Origin: an uncultured Clostridia bacterium
GTDB lineage: Bacteria; Bacillota; Clostridia; Oscillospirales; Ruminococcaceae
Reading direction: 5' to 3'
Assembly: GCA_947631115.1 (NCBI GenBank)
Contig: CANRKB010000001.1
Coordinates: 124,001 to 188,000 of the forward strand
Length of the DNA: 64,000 nucleotides
This document shows, piece after piece, positions 48,444 to 56,581 of the stretch. The number at the start of each line of letters is the position of its first letter. Within the stretch, counting starts at the first letter, position 1. Both the position numbers and the translations under genes were made by a program. The notes under the pieces are model-generated. The model did no database searches. It saw only the letters and a program-made list of their open reading frames with translations, and was not told the DNA's origin.

Positions 48444-48670
48444 GGCAGTTGACAGTGTACGCATTGAACGCTTCGCGTGCAACGCTGGGTACAGTATTCA
48501 GTTATGGTATCCGCCTTGCGGCGGATATTATTAGATTGTTATCGGACTGAAACGTTTTGAAATGTACCGTAACGATAGGCTCGTGTGCCTATCGTCTAAA
48601 AACAATCTAAATTTTATCCGCGAAGCGGACACCATAACTGACTACTGTCCACTGTACACTGTCAACTGCC
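48444..48670. repeat. Hairpin repeat family 2, large copy
   Basis: 227-bp element with arms GGCAGTTGACAGTGTAC / GTACACTGTCAACTGCC and further nested pairs CAGTTATGGT/ACCATAACTG, TCCGC/GCGGA, AGATTGTT/AACAATCT and a hairpin around CGATAGGC/GCCTATCG. It also contains ATTGAACGCTTCGCGT, the inverse of a segment inside family 1, showing that modules are shared. Confidence 0.88.
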
Positions 48671-48734
48671 AACAGGGCGAGAGTGTGTTATTTAAAGAAA
48701 TAGCGTTTGAAAAGAACCGCAATCGGATAAAATA

Positions 48735-49064
48735 TCATTCCAAACTACGATAGTAGTATAAGTACATCTTTTGTACCGAATTTTCCAGAAAATAATAGTG
48801 CTTTATATACGGGATAAGAAGTATAAGAAACAGCGCGGTAAGAATAAGCACGCCTATCATTTTTGTGGACAGATATATCGAAAGCCCTATAAGGAAAAAT
48901 ACCCCGAACGACATCGTTACAATCAGGTGAATAAGCCTTTCATGCTGATAGAATTTTATCCTCTGCAAGAGCCGCAGACGGAATTTTTCATATTCTTCGG
49001 GAGTATGTTCGGTTTTGAAAAATTGTTCCAGAAGCGCCAGATATTCTTTAATTTGTTTCGTCAT
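48735..49064 (-). CDS. Two-helix membrane protein, unknown function
   Basis: 109 residues: a charged, helical N-terminal part (about 1-45, EHTPEEYEKFRLRLLQR) and two adjacent membrane helices (about 47-66 and 70-86), with a short Tyr-rich end. I do not recognise a family. ATG 49064 has GGAGG and overlaps the ABC-F gene by 17 bases, so the pair is translationally coupled. Confidence 0.75.
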   Translation of the reverse strand: MTKQIKEYLALLEQFFKTEHTPEEYEKFRLRLLQRIKFYQHERLIHLIVTMSFGVFFLIGLSIYLSTKMIGVLILTALFLILLIPYIKHYYFLENSVQKMYLYYYRSLE

Positions 49065-50958
49065 TTTCAAATTCCTCCAGCTTCTTTAGGGCTTCTTCCC
49101 ATTCTTTCATGGCGGTTTCCTGTTCCGCCTGAAGTTCGCTTATTTCGGTGTACAGCGCCATTGTGCGCTCGTATTCTTCTACGGTAGTAAGCTCGTCGGT
49201 TTTCTTTGAGATAAGAACGTCTATTTCTTCTATCCGCTTTTCAAGACGGGAAACTTTGGTGTTAAGCTTTCTGCGTTCGCTCTCGCGCTCTTTCTTTTGC
49301 TTGTAGTCAAGCGCGCTTTCCGAAATCTTGGGTTTTTCTTCCGACATTACGGTTTCTTCGCGGTTGTTTTCAAGATAATAGTCGTAGTTTCCGAGGTAGT
49401 TTTTAGCGCCGTTTTCCGACAGCTTGTAAACGCGGTCGGCTAATTTGTTTATAAGATAACGGTCGTGGGAAATAATAAACAGCGTCCCGTCATAGTTCAA
49501 CAGCGCGTTTTCGAGAGCCTCGCAGGAGTTTATGTCCAGGTGGTTTGTCGGCTCGTCAAGAAGCAGAAAATTCGCTCCCGAAAGCATGAGCTTTAATATC
49601 GCGACCCTCGCGCGTTCTCCGCCCGAAAGCGCGCTTATTTTTTTGAAAACGTCGTCGCCCTTGAACAAAAATGCCGCAAGCGCTGTTCTTACCGCAGTTT
49701 CGGTCATTGTCGGGTATTCGTCGTGAATTTCTTCCATTGCGGTTTTTTCTTCGTGAAGTCCGCGCTGAGCCTGGTCGAAATATCCGAACCTTACTCTTGC
49801 GCCGAATTTAAAGCTCCCTCTGTCGGGAGTATATTCACCCGTGAGTATGCGGAAAAGAGAGGTCTTTCCCGAGCCGTTTGCGCCGATAAGAAAAACGCGT
49901 TCTCCTTTTTTTATGTCAAGATTTACGTTTTTAAACAACATTTTCCCCTCAAACGAAAGCGCCAGATCCTTTGCTTCGAGAACGTCGTTTCCGCAGCCGT
50001 CGTCGGAGCGGAACGCAAACTTTATCGCTTCGGGAGTATCCTCGGGCTTTTCGAGAGTTTTTTCTATCCTGTCTATCTGCTTTTGCTTAGAAGCGATAGT
50101 GACATAGTTGTGCGCCTGGTTCCAGCGCTTTTGCTGTTCGATTATTCCCTCGACGCGGTTTATTTCTTTCATAGCCGCTTCGTATTCTTTAAGACGGCGT
50201 TCGGCGTCTTCTTTTTTCAGTTCAAGAAACCGCGTGTAGTTGCCCTTGTAGCTTCGTATCTTCCGGTTTTCAAGTTCAATTGTGCGGTTCGTCACTTTGT
50301 CGAGAAAAAACCTGTCGTGCGAAATAACGATATACGCGCCCTTGTAATCAAGCAGGAACTTTTCCAGCCATTCGACCGATACTATGTCAAGGTGGTTCGT
50401 CGGCTCGTCAAGCAAAAGCAAGTCAGCTTCCGACAAGAGCAGCTTCGCCAGCTGCAATTTAGAAAGCTGCCCGCCGCTCAGAACGCTTGTTTTAAGCGAA
50501 AGATCGCTTTCCGAAAATCCGAGTCCCATAAGCGCCGCAACCGTTTTGCTTTTGTACACAAGCCCGCCGTTTCTCTCAAATTCTTCCGAAAGCCGCGTTT
50601 GTCTTTCTATCGTTTCTTCGCTGTGGTCACCGTAGTCTATTCTGTCGTGGATACCCGCAAGCTCAAGCTCCATATCTTCAAGATCGCTGAAAACAGTCAG
50701 CGCCTCGTCGAACAGCGTCTTGTCGGTGTTCTTGAAAGCGAACTGCTCCATAAACCCTATCTTACAGCCCGAAGCGGTCACTATCTCTCCCGTGTCGGGG
50801 GAAATCTTTCCCGTTATGAGTTTTAGAAGCGTGGTTTTTCCGCTTCCGTTCACGCCCACAAATCCTATTTTATCTTTTTCGTAGACCTCAAAGCTGACGT
50901 TTGAAAACAACGTCCTGTCGGCAAACGAGATCTCAATGTTGTTTAGTCCAAGCAGCAT
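49048..50958 (-). CDS. ABC-F ATPase (YdiF/Uup type)
   Basis: 636 residues, two ABC domains and no membrane part. Walker A GVNGSGKTT and GANGSGKTS; signatures LSGGQLSK and LSGGERAR; Walker B LLLDEPTNHLD twice. An interdomain linker (about 230-300) is followed by a C-terminal coiled coil (about 540-636, KKERESERRKLNTKVSRLEK). ABC-F proteins act at the ribosomal E site; this looks like a housekeeping YdiF/Uup member rather than an antibiotic resistance one, but that needs a tree. Confidence 0.93.
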   Translation of the reverse strand: MLLGLNNIEISFADRTLFSNVSFEVYEKDKIGFVGVNGSGKTTLLKLITGKISPDTGEIVTASGCKIGFMEQFAFKNTDKTLFDEALTVFSDLEDMELELAGIHDRIDYGDHSEETIERQTRLSEEFERNGGLVYKSKTVAALMGLGFSESDLSLKTSVLSGGQLSKLQLAKLLLSEADLLLLDEPTNHLDIVSVEWLEKFLLDYKGAYIVISHDRFFLDKVTNRTIELENRKIRSYKGNYTRFLELKKEDAERRLKEYEAAMKEINRVEGIIEQQKRWNQAHNYVTIASKQKQIDRIEKTLEKPEDTPEAIKFAFRSDDGCGNDVLEAKDLALSFEGKMLFKNVNLDIKKGERVFLIGANGSGKTSLFRILTGEYTPDRGSFKFGARVRFGYFDQAQRGLHEEKTAMEEIHDEYPTMTETAVRTALAAFLFKGDDVFKKISALSGGERARVAILKLMLSGANFLLLDEPTNHLDINSCEALENALLNYDGTLFIISHDRYLINKLADRVYKLSENGAKNYLGNYDYYLENNREETVMSEEKPKISESALDYKQKKERESERRKLNTKVSRLEKRIEEIDVLISKKTDELTTVEEYERTMALYTEISELQAEQETAMKEWEEALKKLEEFENDETN

Positions 50959-50977
50959 AATTCCACCGTTACATTAT

Positions 50978-51036
50978 ATAGCACAAAAGCACACGCCACC
51001 CTATTACAGGCAGTATGTGCCTTTTGTGCTTTTTTG
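50978..51036. terminator. Inverted repeat between lipoprotein and ABC-F genes
   Basis: AGCACAAAAG...CTTTTGTGCT with inner CACA/TGTG and six T on the plus strand. Both neighbours run leftward, so the T-run is on the unexpected side. The stem may still act on the lipoprotein transcript. Confidence 0.55.
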
Positions 51037-51043
51037 CTTTTTA

Positions 51044-52297
51044 TCAGTTCTGTTTAAAGAGCTTTTCGGGAGAGTATTTCGTGTCTACAAGATAAGCGTT
51101 CTTTTCAACAGAGTAGTTCTGCGCATAAGCGTCAAGATAGCCGTCAAATTCATCGCCCTTTATCTCGGAGAGAACAGACTCGTTGTTTTCTTCCTGCCAG
51201 TGGGTGTTTTTGGTGATGTCTCTTAGAATTACAACGTAAACGCAGGCGTCTTCCGTACTCGGGAACGTAACCGCTTTGTCATAGATCGTGCTTGTAGTAA
51301 TATAAGCCAGCAGGCTTTCGTCTATGCCCGAGCTGTCGTTTTCTTTTCTGAAAACGCTGTAGGTGTCCTCGTCCTCGAGCTTTTCAACTTCGACTTCGTC
51401 TACCTTTTCCTGTACGTATTCATCAAGAGTTTTTCCCTCGACAGGGCTTTCGTTGTATTCGTCCGTTGCGGTCGCTTTTGCAATTTCCTGCTTGAAATAA
51501 AGCTCGCATTCATACTGAACGTCGACAAATTTCTTTCCGTTGTTCAGCTCGTCGGCATAAGACTGAGCTTTAGTATTAAGCTCGTCTATTCTTGACGTAT
51601 CCGTAGTGCCGTTTCCGTATTTGTCGTTGTAGGGGATAGAGATTATCTGCGACGAAGCATAGGCGTCTTTGACATAGTCTACAATGTCTTTTTCGGGTAC
51701 GGGCTTTTCGCCGTCCTTTCCGTACATCTGTACAAACAGCTTTGATTTAAGAGTGTTTACTTCATACAAAAGCTTCATGGTTTCGCGGGAAATTCCTCTT
51801 TGCTCGTAGTATTCACCGAGCGTGTCAAAGCCGTAGTATACCTGATACAGATAGTTTTCGGTGTCCCACATCTCTTTTATAACGTCGTTTATTTCGTTTC
51901 TGTCATCATCGTCGAGCGTCACGCCTTTTTCAGCCGCCATTCTCTGAATACCCACAAACTGCTTTACAAGGCGCAGAGTTTCGTCTTTTACCCAGTCTGA
52001 AGAAGCTTTGTTTTCAATAGACTGAGTGAAGAAATCAAGCGAAGAACTGCTCGCAGCGGCGCTTGAAGAGCTGCTTGATGAAGAAGACGAGCCCGAGCTG
52101 CTCGAAGCGTTGTAAATCTCGTTCAGCTTGTCGTTTGCGGTGGCATAAGCGTCCTGCTGGTAGTAGAGATAAACTCCGTTTTTAATATCCATTCCGTCGA
52201 CTTTCATGATATATCCCGTGTCGGCGCAGCCGCAGAGCGATAATGCGAGCGTCCCCGCCATAGCTGCGGAAAGTATTGCTTTGGTAATGCTTTTCAT
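51044..52297 (-). CDS. Lipoprotein with SurA/PrsA-like N-terminal domain and Ser-rich insert
   Basis: 417 residues. Signal peptide with lipobox ending LSLCGC (lipidated Cys near residue 24), then a conserved IMKVDGMDIKNGVYLYYQQ segment typical of foldase N-terminal regions. A Ser-only insert follows (about 65-90), then a helical SurA_N-like body. I do not see a clear parvulin (PpiC) core, so isomerase activity is doubtful; a membrane-bound chaperone is likely. The true ATG has GGAGG; the track start includes that site. Confidence 0.75.
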   Translation of the reverse strand: MKSITKAILSAAMAGTLALSLCGCADTGYIMKVDGMDIKNGVYLYYQQDAYATANDKLNEIYNASSSSGSSSSSSSSSSAAASSSSLDFFTQSIENKASSDWVKDETLRLVKQFVGIQRMAAEKGVTLDDDDRNEINDVIKEMWDTENYLYQVYYGFDTLGEYYEQRGISRETMKLLYEVNTLKSKLFVQMYGKDGEKPVPEKDIVDYVKDAYASSQIISIPYNDKYGNGTTDTSRIDELNTKAQSYADELNNGKKFVDVQYECELYFKQEIAKATATDEYNESPVEGKTLDEYVQEKVDEVEVEKLEDEDTYSVFRKENDSSGIDESLLAYITTSTIYDKAVTFPSTEDACVYVVILRDITKNTHWQEENNESVLSEIKGDEFDGYLDAYAQNYSVEKNAYLVDTKYSPEKLFKQN

Positions 52298-52354
52298 GGT
52301 GTTTTCCTCCAAGGTATTTAAAATACGAATTTTATTTTTACACGAGCCGTTGTT

Positions 52355-53320
52355 TCAGCGTACTTCGTCTGTCGCAAATTGAACGGCGATAAGCGTGTTT
52401 TTCCCATTGTTATGGTCTATAATGTATATCATTGTCTTTTCCGCGCTTGTTTCCAGTCCCATATTTTCGGAAAGAAACAGCATTGCGGGCAAATAATATT
52501 CCACCGTGAGCGTATAAACCCCGCCGCTTTCGGACATATCCGCAATTACGGGAACATAGTTTAAATAACGCAGGTCTTTTTTACAGCTGTAAACATGGCG
52601 CGATGAATCGTAGACAAAGCTCATATCCGTTGCGCCTACCGTTCTATGGACAATGTCGCCCGACGAGCCGAAAATTTCCTTACACGAAAAATCAACGTCG
52701 TATTCCGAAATAACAAACTCTCCCGTTTCCGTGAGCTTGTATGCGGAAGTGTCGTGATTTAACAGAATGTTCCAGATAGAACAGTTTATCTTCGCGTAGT
52801 TTGAAATCTCGTCGTAGTTTTCAAACGGCGCTACGTCGTTTCCCACTACGGGGAGCAGAAACTTTGAAAATTCATCTTTCAGCGGGTCGTTGCTTACCGA
52901 GCTTCTTATTGTGTTCACCGTAAAGACGACGGATGAAACAACGCCGATTGCAGCGAATAAAAAGATAACTACCGCAAAAACAAAGTAAAATCTCTGCTTT
53001 TTGCTTTTATCGGCTTTATCGGGAGTTTTCCCTTTCACTTCAACAATGGCCGTTTCAGCTGCTCCTTCAGCCGTATTGTCCTCGGAATTTTCCTCGGCTT
53101 TGACCGTTTCAGCTGCTTCTTCAGCCGTATTGTCCTCGGAATTTTCCTCGGCTTTAACCGTTTCAGCTGCTTCTTCAGCCGTATTGTCCTCGGAATTTTC
53201 CTCGGCTTTAACCGTTTCTTCCGAAACGCTGTTTTCTTCTATGTTATCCTTAGACTGAAGAACATTTGTATTCTTTGTCTGAGGCGAACGATTGGATCTG
53301 TTCTTCTTTTTCTTTGACAT
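52355..53320 (-). CDS. Membrane protein with acidic tandem-repeat cytoplasmic domain
   Basis: 321 residues. A basic start (MSKKKKNRSNRS) is followed by three 18-residue acidic repeats (VKAEENSEDNTAEEAAE-type, about 36-90), a basic patch, one membrane helix (about 111-133) and an extracytoplasmic domain of about 185 residues with strand-rich pattern. I do not recognise the outer domain. It lies 57 bp upstream of the lipoprotein gene, possibly co-transcribed. Confidence 0.7.
   Translation of the reverse strand: MSKKKKNRSNRSPQTKNTNVLQSKDNIEENSVSEETVKAEENSEDNTAEEAAETVKAEENSEDNTAEEAAETVKAEENSEDNTAEGAAETAIVEVKGKTPDKADKSKKQRFYFVFAVVIFLFAAIGVVSSVVFTVNTIRSSVSNDPLKDEFSKFLLPVVGNDVAPFENYDEISNYAKINCSIWNILLNHDTSAYKLTETGEFVISEYDVDFSCKEIFGSSGDIVHRTVGATDMSFVYDSSRHVYSCKKDLRYLNYVPVIADMSESGGVYTLTVEYYLPAMLFLSENMGLETSAEKTMIYIIDHNNGKNTLIAVQFATDEVR
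53051..53212 (-). repeat. Three 54-bp tandem repeats
   Basis: Units at 53051, 53105 and 53159, nearly identical, encode the acidic 18-residue repeats. Such near-identity implies recent duplication and likely copy-number variation. Confidence 0.93.
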
Positions 53321-53323
53321 AAA

Positions 53324-54568
53324 TTAACCCCTGACCTGTCCGCTGCCGTTTATGAGATACTTATATGAGGTAAGCTCTTTAAGTCCCATAGGACCGCGCG
53401 CGTGGAGCTTCTGAGTGGAAATGCCTATTTCTGCTCCAAGCCCGAACTCGAATCCGTCTGTAAACCTCGTCGAAGCGTTTACATAAATCGCCGCCGCGTC
53501 TACCTCGCTCTGGAACTTTTCGGCGTTTTCCAGCGATTTTGTCACTATACATTCGCTATGACCCGTGCCGAATTTGTTTATGTGCGCGATAGCCTCGTCC
53601 ACGCTGTTTACTACCTTTGACGAAAGTTTAAGATCGAGAAATTCCGCCGCGTAATCCTTATCGTCTGCGATCATCTCAACGCTTATGCACTCCGCCGTCC
53701 GCTCGTCGCCGACTATTTTTACTTTCCCTTTCCAAAGCTCGTCCAGCTTTTTAAAGAACGATTCGGAAACGTTTTTGTGTACGAGTATGCTTTCAATGGC
53801 GTTGCAGACGGACGGACGCTGGGTCTTGGCGTTGTTTACTATGTTCACCGCCATATTGAGGTCCGCGCTTTCGTCCACAAAAACATGGCAGTTGCCCTCG
53901 CCCGTCTGTATAACGGGGATAGTCGCCTTTTCAATTACAGTGTGAATAAGTCTTCCTCCGCCGCGCGGGATAAGAAGATCAACGTATTTATTGAGCCTCA
54001 TAAGCTTTTCCGCGGTCTCGTGAGAGGTGTCCTCCACAAGCTGCACGCAGTTTTCATAATCTCCGTATTCAGCCAGAACGCTCCTCATGATGTTTACAAG
54101 AGCCTTGTTCGAGTTTATCGCGTCGGAGCCGCCGCGCAGAATAACCGCGCTTCCCGCTTTAAAGCAAAGCGCCGCCGCGTCTACCGTTACATTCGGTCTG
54201 CTCTCAAAAATTATCCCTATAACGCCTATCGGCACGCGCTTTTTTACTATCTTCAGACCGTTTTTAAGCTCGCCGCCGCCTATGACCTCTCCGACAGGGT
54301 CGTCAAGGGAAACGACTTTCATTACGCCCTCTGTCATTGCGTCAATGCGCTTTTCGGTGAGCGTGAGCCTGTCCAGCATGGCTTCGCTCATTCCGTTTTT
54401 GCGCGCGTTTTCAATGTCGATACCGTTCGCTTCTATAATAGCGTTTTTGTTTTCCGAAAGGCTCTTCGCTATGCCGCGGAGGATGTCGTTTTTAAGTCCC
54501 GCGTTCATTTTTGAAAGCAGGGGAGCGGCGTTTTTGGCGTTTTGCCCGAGTGTTTCAATATATTCCAT
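53324..54568 (-). CDS. proA: Gamma-glutamyl phosphate reductase
   Basis: 414-residue aldehyde dehydrogenase-fold enzyme, second step of proline synthesis. KKRVPIGVIGIIFESRPNVT, the catalytic Cys in QRPSVCNAIES and the C-terminal GPMGLKELTSYKY are characteristic. The ATG at 54568 sits inside proB (14-base overlap) with AAAGGA 8 bases upstream, so it is coupled to ProB output; the track start at 54613 is too early. Confidence 0.95.
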   Translation of the reverse strand: MEYIETLGQNAKNAAPLLSKMNAGLKNDILRGIAKSLSENKNAIIEANGIDIENARKNGMSEAMLDRLTLTEKRIDAMTEGVMKVVSLDDPVGEVIGGGELKNGLKIVKKRVPIGVIGIIFESRPNVTVDAAALCFKAGSAVILRGGSDAINSNKALVNIMRSVLAEYGDYENCVQLVEDTSHETAEKLMRLNKYVDLLIPRGGGRLIHTVIEKATIPVIQTGEGNCHVFVDESADLNMAVNIVNNAKTQRPSVCNAIESILVHKNVSESFFKKLDELWKGKVKIVGDERTAECISVEMIADDKDYAAEFLDLKLSSKVVNSVDEAIAHINKFGTGHSECIVTKSLENAEKFQSEVDAAAIYVNASTRFTDGFEFGLGAEIGISTQKLHARGPMGLKELTSYKYLINGSGQVRG

Positions 54569-55358
54569 GTTCCTGTCCTTTAAAGAATGTGCATTTCGCG
54601 TTTTCCGTTTCAAAAAGTTCGTATAAAATACGCGGGTCTTTGTTTCCGACTATAACGGTGTCAATTCCCGCTTCGGTCGCTATCTGAGCGGCTTCTATCT
54701 TTGTGAGCATACCGCCCGAGCCGAGTATACCGCCCGAGCCTTGCGCCATTGAGATAATTTCGGGAGTAATGCGCTCTACCTCGGGAATAAGCTTTGAAGT
54801 AGGCAGCGACGGGTCGTCGTCATAAAGCCCGTCTACGTCCGTAAGAATAACCAGCAGGTCGGCTTTGCAAAGCGTAGCCACAATAGCCGAAAGCGTGTCG
54901 TTCTCGTCGAAGTCGAGCTGTTTTATGGACACAACGTCGTTTGCGTTTATGATAGGTATGACATTAAGCTCAAACAGCTTGTTGAATGTATTTATAACGT
55001 TGTTTCGGCGGGTTTCGTTGCTTATAACGTCGCGCGTCAGCAGAAGCTGGGCAACCTTGTGGTTGTACTGTTCAAAGCTCTCGGAGTAGAACTTCATAAG
55101 CTCGCTTTGCCCGATAGCCGCGCAAGCCTGTTTCGACGGGGTGTCTTTCGGTTTTTGGAGAAAACCGCCCTTTGCCGCGCCTACGCACTGCGCGCCGCTT
55201 GTGACGAAAATAATTTCCTTTCCCGAATTTTTAAGATCAGCCAAGACCTCCACAAGCTCGCGGCTTTTGCGGATATTAAGGTTTCCTGTTTCGGGATAAG
55301 CGAGAGTGCTGCTTCCTATTTTAATGACAACTCTTTTTCTGTCAGCAAAGCAAGGCAT
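54555..55358 (-). CDS. proB: Glutamate 5-kinase, short form without PUA domain
   Basis: 267-residue amino-acid kinase that phosphorylates glutamate. KIGSSTLAYPETG, TSGAQCVG, NANDVVS and GGMLTKIEAA are the family motifs. The protein ends after the kinase domain; the C-terminal PUA domain found in many ProB (about 370 residues) is missing, as in some Firmicutes. Feedback control by proline may therefore differ. Confidence 0.95.
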   Translation of the reverse strand: MPCFADRKRVVIKIGSSTLAYPETGNLNIRKSRELVEVLADLKNSGKEIIFVTSGAQCVGAAKGGFLQKPKDTPSKQACAAIGQSELMKFYSESFEQYNHKVAQLLLTRDVISNETRRNNVINTFNKLFELNVIPIINANDVVSIKQLDFDENDTLSAIVATLCKADLLVILTDVDGLYDDDPSLPTSKLIPEVERITPEIISMAQGSGGILGSGGMLTKIEAAQIATEAGIDTVIVGNKDPRILYELFETENAKCTFFKGQEHGIY

Positions 55359-55400
55359 ACCTATACTTACCTCATTTCAAATGAATATCATACAACTTTT

Positions 55401-55429
55401 ATTATAACAAAATCTCTTTAAAATTTCAA
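55401..55429 (-). promoter_or_regulatory. Promoter for proBA
   Basis: Leftward TTGAAA (55424-55429), 17-bp spacer, TATAAT (55401-55406), then about 40 bases to the start. No T-box or riboswitch fits in so short a leader. Confidence 0.85.
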
Positions 55430-55522
55430 CACCTTATGGAAAATTATCACGAAAATTTTATCTAAAAGATAAAATCCGAAATACCGTCAATAAAAATTTA
55501 TGAAAAATAGATAAAAAACTAC

Positions 55523-55551
55523 TTGCAAATTTATGAATTTTATGTTACAAT
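55523..55551 (+). promoter_or_regulatory. Promoter for the 55821 gene
   Basis: TTGCAA (55523-55528), 17-bp spacer, TACAAT (55546-55551). The leader of about 265 bases runs through the repeat cluster below. Confidence 0.65.
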
Positions 55552-55574
55552 TTAAAAGTTAGATACGTTATCTC

Positions 55575-55805
55575 GCCCTATCCCCCTAACCCCCTTCCCC
55601 GAAGGGGAAGGGGGGATAGTGCGGGGCGCTGGGCGCGCCCCGCGCCCCGCCTGTCGGCAGTTGACAGCAGACAGGGTACGGTAGTCAGTAACAGCCGAAA
55701 GTTTGTTTTCTGATTTAACGTTTATAAAATACATTAGGTAAGCAATGAGCAAGCAACCTTTTGGTACAATTTCTAGCCTCTAGTTTCTAGGCTCTAGCTT
55801 CTAGT
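55575..55805. repeat. GC-rich palindromes and family 2 fragment
   Basis: Starts with CTATCCCCC...CCCCTTCCCC-gaa-GGGGAAGGGG, then a GGGGCGCG-type palindrome. An inverted copy of the family 2 module follows (GGCAGTTGACAGCAGACAGG...CAGTAACAGCCGAAAG, matching 22943-22998 in reverse). It ends with short CTAGCCTCTAGTTTCTAGG-like direct repeats. No open frame with a ribosome site. Confidence 0.75.
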
Positions 55806-55820
55806 TAGGAGAAATTATTG

Positions 55821-56396
55821 ATGGACAATATTTGCGAACAGATAGTTGTAAAATCAAGGACAGGCGGCGACAGAGCAAAAGCCGTTCTTATTATTCTGGG
55901 AATGGCGGTGCTTTCCGCGGTGCTGCTGTTTTTGGCGTTTATAACTGGGTTTCTTGTGCTTGTGCTTATAGCGATAGCGGCGGTTGTCGGGGGAATTTAT
56001 CTCTTAAACGGCATTGAAGTGGAATACGAGTATATCATCACAAACAATGAACTCGATATTGACAAGATAATCGGCAGAAGAACCAGAAAGCGCATGATAA
56101 CCGTAGATCTTTCACAAGCCGAGGATCTCTGCGTTTATAATTCCGAAACCGAACCCGAAACGGACGCTACGGTATTCGCTACGACGGGGCTTGAAAAGGA
56201 CGCTTATTATCTGTTTGTACGGCATAGCGATTATGGAAAGGTCGGCGTTATCTTCAACCCCAATTCAAGGACAAGAGAAGCCATGATCCGCGAGTTTCCC
56301 TATGCGCTTAGAACAAGACTCGGTGAAAACATTGACAGTAAAAAAACCGACGGTGAAAGCAAAGACAGTAAAAACGCCGACGGCGAAAATCAGTAA
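55821..56396 (+). CDS. Two-helix membrane protein, DUF6106-like
   Basis: 191 residues: short N-terminus (DNICEQIVVK), two membrane helices (about 22-41 and 44-65), then a cytoplasmic beta-rich domain (EYEYIITNNELDIDKIIGRR) and a polar Asp/Lys tail. It resembles proteins I associate with DUF6106 of Oscillospiraceae, function unknown. ATG preferred over the TTG just before it, with AGGAG upstream. It is 185 bp from the GTPase gene with a repeat between. Confidence 0.6.
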   Translation: MDNICEQIVVKSRTGGDRAKAVLIILGMAVLSAVLLFLAFITGFLVLVLIAIAAVVGGIYLLNGIEVEYEYIITNNELDIDKIIGRRTRKRMITVDLSQAEDLCVYNSETEPETDATVFATTGLEKDAYYLFVRHSDYGKVGVIFNPNSRTREAMIREFPYALRTRLGENIDSKKTDGESKDSKNADGENQ

Positions 56397-56444
56397 GAGC
56401 GTAATACAGTAAAAAAGCAGGAATTTTGCAGATAACAGTACACT

Positions 56445-56549
56445 CAGGCTGTAGAGAAAGCCCCAGATACTAGGAAGCGTGACTGCGGCTAGGCTTTGTG
56501 CCTGCCGCAGTTGCGCTGACGAAGTAGATGGGGCTTTATATACAGCCTG
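56445..56549. repeat. Hairpin repeat family 1, short inverted copy C
   Basis: 105 bp, reverse orientation relative to copies A and B. Ends CAGGCTGTAGAGAAAGCCCC / GGGGCTTTATATACAGCCTG: the change of A-T to G-C near the tip occurs on both arms (CAGACTG to CAGGCTG with CAGTCTG to CAGCCTG). The inner stem CTGCGGC/GCCGCAG is kept. Confidence 0.9.
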
Positions 56550-56581
56550 CACAATTCCTGTTTTTTTAGAGAAAGGGTGGT

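Noticed and set aside
48444-48670. CRISPR array or insertion sequence
   Set aside because: It is a single nested hairpin without regular spacers, and there are no cas or transposase genes in the window.
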